Below, in pieces: positions 1 to 7,460 of a DNA stretch of 13,056 nt; the first letter of the stretch is position 1; each line of letters starts with the position of its first letter. The translations under genes were made by a program, and so were the position numbers. The stretch spans positions 1 to 13,056 of the forward strand of contig CAYFMF010000046.1 of NCBI GenBank assembly GCA_964344135.1, in the 5' to 3' direction. The stretch comes from Thiopontia sp964344135. Its GTDB lineage: Bacteria; Pseudomonadota; Gammaproteobacteria; GCF-002020875. The notes under the pieces are model-generated. The model searched no databases and was not told the origin of the DNA. It saw only the letters and a program-made list of their open reading frames with translations.

Positions 1-46
1 TCTCGATCACCGTGCCTTCCATCTCGATATGTTCTTCTTTTGCCAT
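1..46 (-). CDS. infA: Translation initiation factor IF-1, 5' end only (partial)
   Basis: Read on the minus strand from the ATG at 46-44, the 15 visible codons give MAKEEHIEMEGTVIE, the N-terminus of bacterial IF-1 (E. coli starts MAKEDNIEMQGTVLE). IF-1 is a small OB-fold protein that binds the ribosomal A site during initiation; its usual length is about 72 residues, so roughly four fifths of the gene lies outside the window to the left. The start is fixed by the conserved M-A-K-E beginning. No strong Shine-Dalgarno sequence is visible just upstream. The gene is divergent from the envelope cassette that begins at 396, so the two share the AT-rich gap but are probably unrelated in function. 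Confidence 0.93.
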   Translation of the reverse strand, partial: MAKEEHIEMEGTVIE

Positions 47-89
47 AATGCCTGTTTAGCGCTCTTCAGCTGTTTTCAAATGGAGCAGC

Positions 90-116
90 ATTGTACATCA
101 ATTCAGCGGGAGTCAA
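90..116 (-). promoter_or_regulatory. Putative infA promoter
   Basis: On the minus strand TTGACT (116-111) and TACAAT (95-90) each match five of six consensus positions of sigma70 -35 and -10 boxes. The spacer is only 15 nt, shorter than the 16-18 nt optimum, which lowers confidence. Transcription would begin near 83 and give a leader of about 37 nt before the infA start. Confidence 0.4.
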
Positions 117-395
117 GTAACTGTATTGAGATGTACTGGCAAAAATGGGGGAGCAGAAAGTTTTTGCAGTTCTTTTATGGTTGTATAGAAAATTGTATTC
201 CTGTTAAGTGGGAATAAATCTAGAAGAACATCCTCTTTCTCTCAGTAGTGTACTTTTTTCCTCAGGAAATGTGTTGACATCGGGGTTGTGGTTGACGCAC
301 TATAGTGGACGAGGAGTAACAATAAAAAGTATAACTATCAGTGGTTTCTAAAATGCTGCTGTTATAAAAATGCCAAAAAAGGGGAGTTCTCTAGA
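117..395 (+). promoter_or_regulatory. AT-rich leader/control region of the envelope cassette
   Basis: With the infA promoter this makes a gene-free gap of about 350 bp. It holds a TTGACA (274-279), a second TTGACG (292-297), and a TATAGT (301-306) inside the perfect 10-bp palindrome CACTATAGTG (298-307). TTGACA to TATAGT is 21 nt, too far for a standard sigma70 pair, so the start of transcription cannot be fixed. A TATAAC at 330-335 is another possible -10. A clear Shine-Dalgarno GGGGAG (381-386) sits 9 nt before the ATG at 396. I see no credible small gene here. Confidence 0.35.
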
Positions 396-1343
396 ATGAA
401 GAAAATGTTAGTGAGTGCAGCCATTGCTGCACTGTCGATCAGTCCTGCGTCACTGTTGGCAGGTGTCTCCAAGGATCTAGCGTTGCCATCCGGCACGCCG
501 ACTGCTGATCAGATCATCGAGCAGGTCTACTATGTCAACCACTTCTATGCGCTGAAAAACTTCGGCATCAAGAAGAAAGGTAAGAATATCACCGTAATTG
601 TCAGCCGTTCAGAGGGTAAAAAGCCCACAACGCTGACGGTAGAGCGCTACCTCAATAACGACTACAACGATGGCAAGATCAACGCCAAGGATATCGCCAT
701 CTTCCGCTCCGGCAAGCTCAAGGGAACAGGTATGTTGATCACCGACTATGTCGATGATGCCAAGTCCCAGTCCTATGCGATCTGGCTGCCCGCACTGCGC
801 AAGATCCGTCGCTTTGCCGAACCAGCCCATGATGATGCCTGGGGAGGCACCGACTTCACCTTTGGTGATGTGATGCTGCGCAAGCCCAGCCACGAGACCC
901 ACAAGCTGCTGGGTACAGAGACCTTTGCCGGTTGTCTCGGTGCGATGGACATCCCCAAGGAACAGCGCAACAAGTACATGAAGAAACTGCCGGAAGGCTC
1001 CTGTGTCTCCAAGGGCAAAAGCGTCTACAAGGTTGAAAGTACCCCGAAGAAAGAGAACTGGTGGTATGACAACCGCGTGAGTTATGTTGATACCACAAAT
1101 TTTGCCGACTACCGCACCGACTACTTCAAGGATGGACAGAAGATCAAGACCATTGATCGTGCCTGGAACAGCTTCAAGCTGGATGATCCACGTGCGCTCT
1201 ACTGGGGGTACTGGTATGGCAAGACCTACGCTACCGGGCATGAGACCTGGGCGGTCATTCCAGAGAAGGTCGTTACCAAGAACGACAAGAAGCTGAAGAA
1301 GAGCCTCTGGACCGAAAAGACGCTGCGTAAGATTAAGCGTTAA
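396..1343 (+). CDS. LolA-like periplasmic protein (outer membrane lipoprotein-sorting protein family, PF17131-like)
   Basis: A 315-residue protein with a signal peptide: basic start MKK, hydrophobic core to about residue 21, likely cut near A22. The stretch LLAG resembles the front of a lipobox but is followed by Val, not Cys, so the mature protein is probably soluble in the periplasm. Residues 129-139 (IWLPALRKIRR) followed by the acidic/aromatic stretch DDAWGGTDFTFGDVML (about 144-159) are typical of the LolA-like family called outer membrane lipoprotein-sorting protein, which has a hydrophobic-ligand-binding half barrel. C180 and C203 could form a disulfide. GGGGAG at 381-386 supports the start. 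It leads a cassette with a beta-barrel and an RND pump, so the inferred role is a periplasmic carrier for a hydrophobic substrate, not classic lipoprotein sorting. Family assignment is fairly secure; the substrate is unknown. Confidence 0.8.
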   Translation: MKKMLVSAAIAALSISPASLLAGVSKDLALPSGTPTADQIIEQVYYVNHFYALKNFGIKKKGKNITVIVSRSEGKKPTTLTVERYLNNDYNDGKINAKDIAIFRSGKLKGTGMLITDYVDDAKSQSYAIWLPALRKIRRFAEPAHDDAWGGTDFTFGDVMLRKPSHETHKLLGTETFAGCLGAMDIPKEQRNKYMKKLPEGSCVSKGKSVYKVESTPKKENWWYDNRVSYVDTTNFADYRTDYFKDGQKIKTIDRAWNSFKLDDPRALYWGYWYGKTYATGHETWAVIPEKVVTKNDKKLKKSLWTEKTLRKIKR

Positions 1344-1367
1344 CCCAATAGATCTAAGAGTGATTCA

Positions 1368-1414
1368 CCACAGAGTACGCAGAGGGAGAACTGAGTTTTC
1401 TGTGTGCCCTGTGG
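1368..1414. repeat. Imperfect palindrome / hairpin between the LolA-like and barrel genes
   Basis: The left arm 1368-1384 (CCACAGAGTACGCAGAG) and the right arm 1398-1414 (TTCTGTGTGCCCTGTGG) pair over 17 positions. Three of the four differences from perfect complementarity become G-U pairs in RNA and one is a true mismatch. The loop is 13 nt. It lies about 25 bp after the stop codon and about 35 bp before the next start, with no T run, so it is not a usual terminator. The CCACAGAG...CGCAGAG style resembles dispersed palindromic elements of many environmental bacteria, but only one copy is in view. Confidence 0.55.
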
Positions 1415-1449
1415 ATGGAATGGAACTAAGAATTCGAGAGAGAAAAATT

Positions 1450-3480
1450 ATGTACAAGAAGACAATGATTGCATCGGGGATTGCAATGGCCATGGCAACA
1501 CTGCCAGCAGTGGCAGACAACCACGGTGACGAAGGCTCCTTTATGGATGAGTGGGAAGTTTCTGGTGAGCTGAAAAATGAGACTGCTGTATTTACTACAG
1601 GCGGTCAGACGATTGGGCAAGCGACATCAACGACAGATACTACGACCAAGCATGATAGTGGTGATGCTTATAAATCAGAGAATACAGCAAAGTTTTTTGT
1701 CAATGGTGATGTGGGTGAGGATGGTTCTAGTTTTCATGCGGAGTTGAGCCTACGTTATGATACGGAAGGTACTTCCGGGTATAAAGGATCGAAGTCCTAT
1801 TCTCAGCATGATATTTTGCGTGAGTTGTTTGTAGATACTGAGGTTGGGGATGAGGAAAATCCTATTTCTATTCGCGCGGGTAAACAGCAGGTCGTTTGGG
1901 GTACAGCAGATGGTATGAAGCTGTTAGATGCGATTAACCCAACTGATTGGCGTGAGTTTGCACAGAACTCCATGGATGAGTCACGTATACCTGTTTGGAT
2001 GGTTAATGCTGAAGCTGATATAGAAGGAAAAGGTAATTGGCAATTTATCGTTTCTGAGGGGAGGTCAAGTCGTTTTTCAGGATTGGGAGATTCATCATCT
2101 ACAGTAGCGTCTAGGCACTATTCGATAAGTGATAGTGGTCACGCATTTGTAATGAAGGGGGTCGATACCATTTCTGGTAGGGTTAATGGTATGGTTAATG
2201 TAGTTCCAGCTATGGGTGAAGTTGCTACTGCATTTGATGCGGCTGGTAATGCGCTTGGTTATGGGTATGGTGCTTTGCCAGGTTTTAATCAAGCTGATGT
2301 TGATGATTTCGCTACTGATCAGGCAAGTGCAGCTGCATTTGGTGGAATTTGTACAGACACAAATGTGACATCTGTGTCTTGTCTTGAGGCAATAGTAAAT
2401 AATACCTCTACAGAGAATGGAGGGGCTGGGCAAACTACTATTGGTGCAAACAATACTAATACTCAGAATTTGTTTTCTGATACAACAACAGCTCAGTGGA
2501 CAGCTGGTAAGGCCAATCCAACACAAGTTTTTCACTATATGCCAAATGCAACTTTTGCAACATTTGGTCAATTTGTTGGGCTGAAGTCCAAGTATGTTGT
2601 AGACCACGAAAAGACTCCAACATTGGCAGCTAGATATAAAGATACTACTGATGATGGTTTAAATTACTCAGTTAACATTATGCATGGTAATGATGCTAAT
2701 CCATATGTTGATACTTATTGGACAAGTAGTGTTGATGGTGCAGTTCTCGCTGAGACCGCTTCTACCACCAATGGGTATACAACTAATAATCTTGGAAATG
2801 GTTCTACTGTAGGTAATGCTACTGGTGAATATGCTATTTACAACATGGTTGAAAAGTTAAACAAGATTACACAGTTAGGTGGTTCCTTTGATACAGCAAT
2901 CGAAACTGAAGAATTAGGTCCAATAGTGCTACGTGGTGAGGCGTTGTACCAAAAAGATGTAATGTCACCAGTAGTTACTCGTAAGGATTCGACTAATGTT
3001 GATCTGAATCATGGTTTCTTAGTCAATGCTCTGAAGATGACAAAAGGGGATCGATTTAAATATGTACTAGGAGTAGACATAACAGCTATGACTAATATGA
3101 TGGTTTCATTTCAGTTTATTCAGGATCGTAACCTTGATTATGTTGATGTAGGTAATGCAGATTCAACCAACTGGAAGTACACTGCTGATATGGCAACTAT
3201 GCACTTAACCAATAACTTGAATAAAGGAGAAAAGAACAAAGAGTTCTACTCACTCTTCTTCTCCAAGCCATTCGGTGCTGAGCAGCAGCATCGTTGGAAT
3301 AACATTTTCATGTTTGAAGAGAATGGTGGCAAGTGGAACCGCTTCGATGTCGAGTACAGCTTCAACGATGAGTTGATTGGTACGGCCGAGTACAACAAGT
3401 ACTGGGGCGATGCCAATACCCAGTTCGGTCAGCTGGAGAAATCTTCCAATTTCCAGTTGGGGCTGAAGTACCTCTTCTAA
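1450..3480 (+). CDS. DUF1302-type outer-membrane beta-barrel protein
   Basis: The ATG at 1450 gives a 676-residue protein with a clean signal peptide (MYKK, hydrophobic core, cleavage after the AVA at residues 20-22); a longer frame from 1360 would run through the hairpin and spoil the signal. A purine-rich GAGAGAG lies about 7 nt upstream. The stretch from about residue 141 (IRAGKQQVVWG, then LLDAINPTDWREF) matches the conserved R-x-G-x-Q-x-x-W-G / I-N-P core of DUF1302 proteins. Alternating short strands and a C-terminal Phe (LKYLF) fit an outer-membrane barrel. C301 and C311 sit in a Thr/Asn-rich, probably exposed region. Base composition changes inside the gene: the ends resemble the neighbours while roughly 1570-3235 is much more AT-rich. 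Inferred role: outer-membrane partner of the LolA-like protein and the RND pump; it could also be a general porin-like channel. Confidence 0.75.
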   Translation: MYKKTMIASGIAMAMATLPAVADNHGDEGSFMDEWEVSGELKNETAVFTTGGQTIGQATSTTDTTTKHDSGDAYKSENTAKFFVNGDVGEDGSSFHAELSLRYDTEGTSGYKGSKSYSQHDILRELFVDTEVGDEENPISIRAGKQQVVWGTADGMKLLDAINPTDWREFAQNSMDESRIPVWMVNAEADIEGKGNWQFIVSEGRSSRFSGLGDSSSTVASRHYSISDSGHAFVMKGVDTISGRVNGMVNVVPAMGEVATAFDAAGNALGYGYGALPGFNQADVDDFATDQASAAAFGGICTDTNVTSVSCLEAIVNNTSTENGGAGQTTIGANNTNTQNLFSDTTTAQWTAGKANPTQVFHYMPNATFATFGQFVGLKSKYVVDHEKTPTLAARYKDTTDDGLNYSVNIMHGNDANPYVDTYWTSSVDGAVLAETASTTNGYTTNNLGNGSTVGNATGEYAIYNMVEKLNKITQLGGSFDTAIETEELGPIVLRGEALYQKDVMSPVVTRKDSTNVDLNHGFLVNALKMTKGDRFKYVLGVDITAMTNMMVSFQFIQDRNLDYVDVGNADSTNWKYTADMATMHLTNNLNKGEKNKEFYSLFFSKPFGAEQQHRWNNIFMFEENGGKWNRFDVEYSFNDELIGTAEYNKYWGDANTQFGQLEKSSNFQLGLKYLF

Positions 3481-3505
3481 TGGTCAATCGCCGTTAAGGC
3501 AAAGC

Positions 3506-3547
3506 AAAAAGCCCAGTCTGGGGTGTGTTCCAGCTGGGCTTTTTTTC
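3506..3547 (+). terminator. Rho-independent terminator between barrel and RND genes
   Basis: The left arm AAGCCCAG-T-CTGG pairs with CCAG-CTGGGCTT around an 8-nt loop, with one bulged T, and is followed by a run of seven T. It starts about 26 bp after the barrel stop and ends 28 bp before the next start. That leaves almost no space for a separate promoter, so the RND gene probably depends on read-through. Confidence 0.9.
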
Positions 3548-3574
3548 TCTCTTCAGAGTGCGAGGAATCTGATT

Positions 3575-6508
3575 ATGAGCAATAAACAATCCAAAATCAG
3601 CCAGCAGTATGCCAAGTTTGTACTGAAGTTCCGCTGGCCCATTATTCTTTTGCTGATTGCATCGACCCTGGTGGGGGCGCTGTTTGTCGATCAGCTCGAT
3701 ATCCGTAACGACCCTGATACCCTGTTGCCACCGACGGATCGCTATGTGGCGACCAACCTCTATGGAGAGCATACCTACGGCATGGGTAACCTGATGGTGT
3801 GGGGGATGAAGGTGAAGGAGGGGGATATCTACCAGAATGGCGATCCCTGGTTCATCAATATGGTGCAGGATCTGCACAATGCGGTAACAGAATTGGATCA
3901 TGCCAATGTCCCCAACTTTATCGATATTGTCTCCTCCAAGGTGAAGTACATGGGGTTGGATGAGGAGGGTAGTCTGCAGTTCAAGCGGATGTTGCCGGTG
4001 GAGGGAATCCCAACGGATAACCCGGAGCAGGCCAAGGCGGATCTCAAGTTCCTTGAGGATGCGTTGCACAACCATCCGGCGATGGAGTCGATGCTGGTCT
4101 ATTACGAAGATGCCAATGGCAACAAGTGTGACTTGCTGGATGCCGAGGGCAAGCTCACCAATGAGACCCGAGCCTATGCCCATAACAACTGTCAGGCCAA
4201 GGCCTCCTTTATCATTGGTGACTACAACGACAATGTGAAGGCAGACTATCTGCCCTGGGTGCGCAGTGTCACCGCACTGGTCGACCAGTATCGTGAGCAG
4301 TACGGAGACCGGGTTGAGTTCCTGACTGCCGGTGAACCCTATTTTCTTGCCTATATGCTCAAGGATCTGGTGGACAAGAGCTGGCTCTTTGGCATCTCTC
4401 TGCTGATTGTCATTGCTGTGCTCTGGTATGAGTTCCGCAGCTGGCAGGGGGCGATTCTGCCGCTGGTCGGTGTAGGAATGACGATCATCCTCACTCTGGG
4501 GCTGATGGGATTCACCCAGTTCAAATTGACAACGATGATGGTGTTGACGCCGATGTTGCTGCTGGCGATTGGTATTGGCCACTCGGTACAGATCATGCGA
4601 CGCTATATGCAGGAGCTGCACGCCCCGCGCTGTGATACGCCGGAAGAGGCAGCAGAGGTGGCGATTGGCCACACCATTGTTCCGGCAACGTTGTCGATTA
4701 TCACCGATATGGTGGGCTTTTTTACCCTGTCGTTTGTTGATATCTCTTTCTACAAGGCCTACGCCTACTTCGGTATGTTCGGCATGGCAACCCTGCTGTT
4801 GACCACGACCACGCTGATTCCACTGCTGCTGATCACCTTCACGCCGAAGCAGGATGAGTGTGGTGATGAACGTGCATGGGAGCTGACCATGGGACGCCGA
4901 TTGGCAGCGATGCTGGCTGGTCCTGGAAAATGGATTCCAGTTGCACTGATTGCCGGAGTGATGGTGGTCTCCGCGCAATATGCCAAACTGGGTGAGGGCA
5001 TTGAGGCGATGGGCGCAACCCACCCAACTGCCGAGCAGGCCCGTATCCAGAAGGAGGAGGACTGGATGCCTGGTGTGGAGAAGGGGATCAACTACTCCCG
5101 TGCCGCCTTCAAGGATCACTTCATGCTCGGTAGCCTGATGGGTGAAGAGGAGGTGATGGTCGATGGCAAGCCCTCCAATGTGGCCGCTATTCACGAATTG
5201 GAGCGATTAGGAAATATCATGCCGGGTGTAATCTCGGTCAATATCCCGGTCCGCGCCAAGAAGCCGATGCTGCCGGAGTGTGGTGCCGATGCCTATAATG
5301 ATGATGGGGATCGTCTGCAGGGGCCGGAGATCTGTTATGACGCGGATGAAGATCCGGTGCAGGGGATCTTTAACGATGCCTCGGTGCTGGCAGCGTTGAA
5401 TGAACTGGAGGAGTGGATGCGTGGCCATCAATATATTGGCTATACCGGCTCCTACGTCCAGTTTGTGAAGACGGTCAACATGATCATGGCGACCCCGGAT
5501 GGTGGCAAGCCAACCGACAATCTCAACCTCTATGACATCCCGACGGAGCGGCATATGACCGATCCGAATAACTGGTATGCCTACAAGGATGAGGAGGATC
5601 CCGAGTACATCCCCAGCCCGGATGACATGGTGCAGACCTACAATGGGTTGTTGGAAGCCAACACGGGTGCCGGTGATCTCGACTCCTTTGTCAATACCGA
5701 GACTTGGGATGAGGGAATCGTGATGGGGTTCGTCAATACCATGGACCCAATCGCAACCCACAAGGTGACTGAGGATATCCAGAAGTTCCTGGTGGCGCAT
5801 GAGAATGATCCCGGTTTTGACAAGGTGATGATCGGCTTCCGCAATGGGGACCAGGTTGATCTCCATGTGGGCAAGCCTGGAGAGGCAGGATATCGCCATA
5901 TCACCCGGATTGAGGGTGATCCAGCAATCACTGAGCCGGCAGTGGGTGGTTTCCTCGGTGCAACCGAGGCGACTCGTGTGGTGGCGATGAATGAGTGGTT
6001 GAAGAGTCCGCTGACCACGGCCCTGGCAATCTTTCTGATAGCAGCACTGATGTTCCGTTCACTCTCGATAGCGGGCATTCTGGTCACCATGCTCTTTGTG
6101 ACCCTCTTCTCCCAGTACGGGATGGGTGGTTACATGACCGAGATCAAGGAGTGGTCTGCAAACCTCGCCTTCCATGTACAGGTGGCGCTCAGTATTGCGA
6201 TGGGGTTGGGTATTGACTATGGCATCTATATGATCTCCCGCCTGCGTGAGGAGATGCGTGCAACGGGAGGAGAGTGGGAAGATGCATTGCGTAATACACT
6301 TAGTACCACCGGTTCTGCAGTGATTGTCTCGGTAGTTGTACTTCTGGGAAGCTTTATCCCGTTGATGAACACAGAGTTGGCCAATACCTGGTCAGTCAGC
6401 CTCTATATTGGCGAGGCACTGATTCTGGATGTGATTACTGCACTGACGATTCTTCCACTGCTGGTGCTGTGGCTCAAGCCGCGCTTTGTATTCAGGCCGG
6501 GTAAGTAG
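3575..6508 (+). CDS. MMPL/RND-family inner-membrane transporter
   Basis: A 977-residue protein with the two-fold RND layout: TM1 at about 18-38, a large periplasmic loop to about 265, a bundle of five TM segments to about 425, TM7 near 453-470, a second large loop to about 805, and five more TM segments to about 970. The TM4-like motif of half one reads GIGHSVQIMRR (G333, H336) and its counterpart in half two is GLGIDYGIYMISR (D881); the Asp fits the proton-relay position of MmpL-type proteins. Each loop carries a Cys pair around an acidic stretch (C185/C206 and C569/C587). AGGA at 3563-3566, 8 nt upstream, supports the start. Such pumps are proton-driven and often export lipids or other hydrophobic compounds. 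The neighbouring LolA-like and barrel genes suggest a trans-envelope pathway, but no membrane-fusion protein is present. Family is secure, substrate unknown. Confidence 0.88.
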   Translation: MSNKQSKISQQYAKFVLKFRWPIILLLIASTLVGALFVDQLDIRNDPDTLLPPTDRYVATNLYGEHTYGMGNLMVWGMKVKEGDIYQNGDPWFINMVQDLHNAVTELDHANVPNFIDIVSSKVKYMGLDEEGSLQFKRMLPVEGIPTDNPEQAKADLKFLEDALHNHPAMESMLVYYEDANGNKCDLLDAEGKLTNETRAYAHNNCQAKASFIIGDYNDNVKADYLPWVRSVTALVDQYREQYGDRVEFLTAGEPYFLAYMLKDLVDKSWLFGISLLIVIAVLWYEFRSWQGAILPLVGVGMTIILTLGLMGFTQFKLTTMMVLTPMLLLAIGIGHSVQIMRRYMQELHAPRCDTPEEAAEVAIGHTIVPATLSIITDMVGFFTLSFVDISFYKAYAYFGMFGMATLLLTTTTLIPLLLITFTPKQDECGDERAWELTMGRRLAAMLAGPGKWIPVALIAGVMVVSAQYAKLGEGIEAMGATHPTAEQARIQKEEDWMPGVEKGINYSRAAFKDHFMLGSLMGEEEVMVDGKPSNVAAIHELERLGNIMPGVISVNIPVRAKKPMLPECGADAYNDDGDRLQGPEICYDADEDPVQGIFNDASVLAALNELEEWMRGHQYIGYTGSYVQFVKTVNMIMATPDGGKPTDNLNLYDIPTERHMTDPNNWYAYKDEEDPEYIPSPDDMVQTYNGLLEANTGAGDLDSFVNTETWDEGIVMGFVNTMDPIATHKVTEDIQKFLVAHENDPGFDKVMIGFRNGDQVDLHVGKPGEAGYRHITRIEGDPAITEPAVGGFLGATEATRVVAMNEWLKSPLTTALAIFLIAALMFRSLSIAGILVTMLFVTLFSQYGMGGYMTEIKEWSANLAFHVQVALSIAMGLGIDYGIYMISRLREEMRATGGEWEDALRNTLSTTGSAVIVSVVVLLGSFIPLMNTELANTWSVSLYIGEALILDVITALTILPLLVLWLKPRFVFRPGK

Positions 6509-6528
6509 CTGCCGGCCCTGATGTGGAT

Positions 6529-6563
6529 AAAAGGGGGGTGCAGGTGGCTGCATTCCCCTTTTT
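6529..6563 (+). terminator. Rho-independent terminator after the RND gene
   Basis: A 15-bp stem (6529-6543 with 6548-6562, two G-U pairs) closes a GTGG loop and runs into a stretch of five T. It starts about 20 bp after the RND stop and marks the end of the envelope cassette. Confidence 0.85.
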
Positions 6564-6569
6564 GTTCCA

Positions 6570-6585
6570 TGGTATGCTCAGCCTA
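6570..6585 (+). promoter_or_regulatory. Putative extended -10 promoter for a leaderless yihY-family transcript
   Basis: TGG-TATGCT (6570-6578) is an extended -10 motif with no recognisable -35 upstream, where the terminator stem lies. It ends 6 nt before the ATG at 6585, so transcription would begin at or next to the start codon. No Shine-Dalgarno sequence precedes that ATG. Confidence 0.35.
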
Positions 6586-7460
6586 TGGAGCGACCGAATC
6601 CTGTTCAGCTTTACCGGTTTACCCTCCGGGTATTGATGCGGTTTCGTAGTAACCAGGGGATTCTGCTCTCCGGGGCGATCGCCTACTACACCCTCTTCTC
6701 GCTGATTCCGCTGATTGCGCTGTTGCTGGTTGTCCTCTCGGCACTGGTGCCGGAGGCCGAGTTGCTGCGTGTGGTTGATGCCGAACTGAAGATGATTGTT
6801 CCCTGGCAGGCAGAGCAGATCACTGCCCAGCTGGCCTCGTTTCTCCACCATCGGGAGGTGATTGGATGGTTGGGTGGTGCCATTCTGCTGTTTGCCAGTT
6901 CGCTCGCCTTCACTGCGCTGGAGAATGCGATGTCGGTCATCTTTTTTCACCGTGTGGCGATTCGGCGTCGCCACTTTCTCCTCTCTGCGGTGATTCCCTA
7001 TCTCTATATTCTGGCCATCGGGGTCGGGCTCTTGCTGTTGACGCTCTTCTCCGGTCTGCTGCAGTCACTGGAGTCGCTGGAGTTTACCATCCTGGAGTGG
7101 ACGCTCTCCCTGCAGTGGCTGGCGCAGTCCGGGCTCTACTGGATGGGGATTGTGGGGGTCTGGCTGATCTTCTCCTCGCTCTATCTGGTGATGCCGGTTG
7201 GGAGAATCTCGCTGCGACCGGTTCTGATTGGTGGAGCGGTGGCCACCCTGATGTGGGAGGGGATGCGCAATCTGCTGGTCTATTATTTCTCGACCATCAG
7301 CTTTGCCGATGTGGTCTATGGGTCGCTGGCTACCGCCATTATCGCTCTCTTCAGTCTGGAGATGGCAGGGATCATTCTGCTGCTGGGGGCGCAGGTGATT
7401 GCGGAGCTGGAGCACTCTGGAATGGATGAGGAAGAGGGGATGGTTACAGCGGGAGAGTGA
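6585..7460 (+). CDS. YihY/virulence factor BrkB family inner-membrane protein
   Basis: A 291-residue polytopic membrane protein. Near residues 28-50, SGAIAYYTLFSLIPLIALLL is the family hallmark (an AYYTLFSLIP-type first helix), followed by five more hydrophobic segments at about 92-115, 135-160, 180-205, 208-232 and 243-272, with PVGRISLRPVLIGG between helices as in YihY relatives. The length is normal for the family (about 290-420). The molecular function is not well established; the old label RNase BN for this family is an error. The start at 6585 keeps the basic N-terminal lead (MERPNPVQLYRF) but has no Shine-Dalgarno sequence; an extended -10 box immediately upstream suggests leaderless expression. 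It stands alone between a terminator and a convergent sensor kinase gene, whose 3' end it overlaps by 17 bp. Confidence 0.88.
   Translation: MERPNPVQLYRFTLRVLMRFRSNQGILLSGAIAYYTLFSLIPLIALLLVVLSALVPEAELLRVVDAELKMIVPWQAEQITAQLASFLHHREVIGWLGGAILLFASSLAFTALENAMSVIFFHRVAIRRRHFLLSAVIPYLYILAIGVGLLLLTLFSGLLQSLESLEFTILEWTLSLQWLAQSGLYWMGIVGVWLIFSSLYLVMPVGRISLRPVLIGGAVATLMWEGMRNLLVYYFSTISFADVVYGSLATAIIALFSLEMAGIILLLGAQVIAELEHSGMDEEEGMVTAGE

Noticed and set aside
29..217. A 62-codon plus-strand frame across the infA start and upstream gap
   Set aside because: Cys/Phe-rich with no family likeness, no Shine-Dalgarno sequence, and it overlaps the infA start on the other strand.
609..1241. A 210-codon minus-strand open frame opposite the LolA-like gene
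   Set aside because: The plus-strand protein has a signal peptide, family motifs and a Shine-Dalgarno sequence; the minus frame has none of these.
1360..1449. An upstream extension of the barrel protein by 30 residues
   Set aside because: It would run through the palindromic hairpin and put 30 charged residues ahead of a perfect signal peptide; the ATG at 1450 is the likely start.
3494..5194. A 566-codon open frame on the minus strand opposite the RND gene
   Set aside because: It is rich in His/Gln/Arg with no recognisable domain, and the plus strand there encodes a clear RND transporter; it is a codon-bias shadow.
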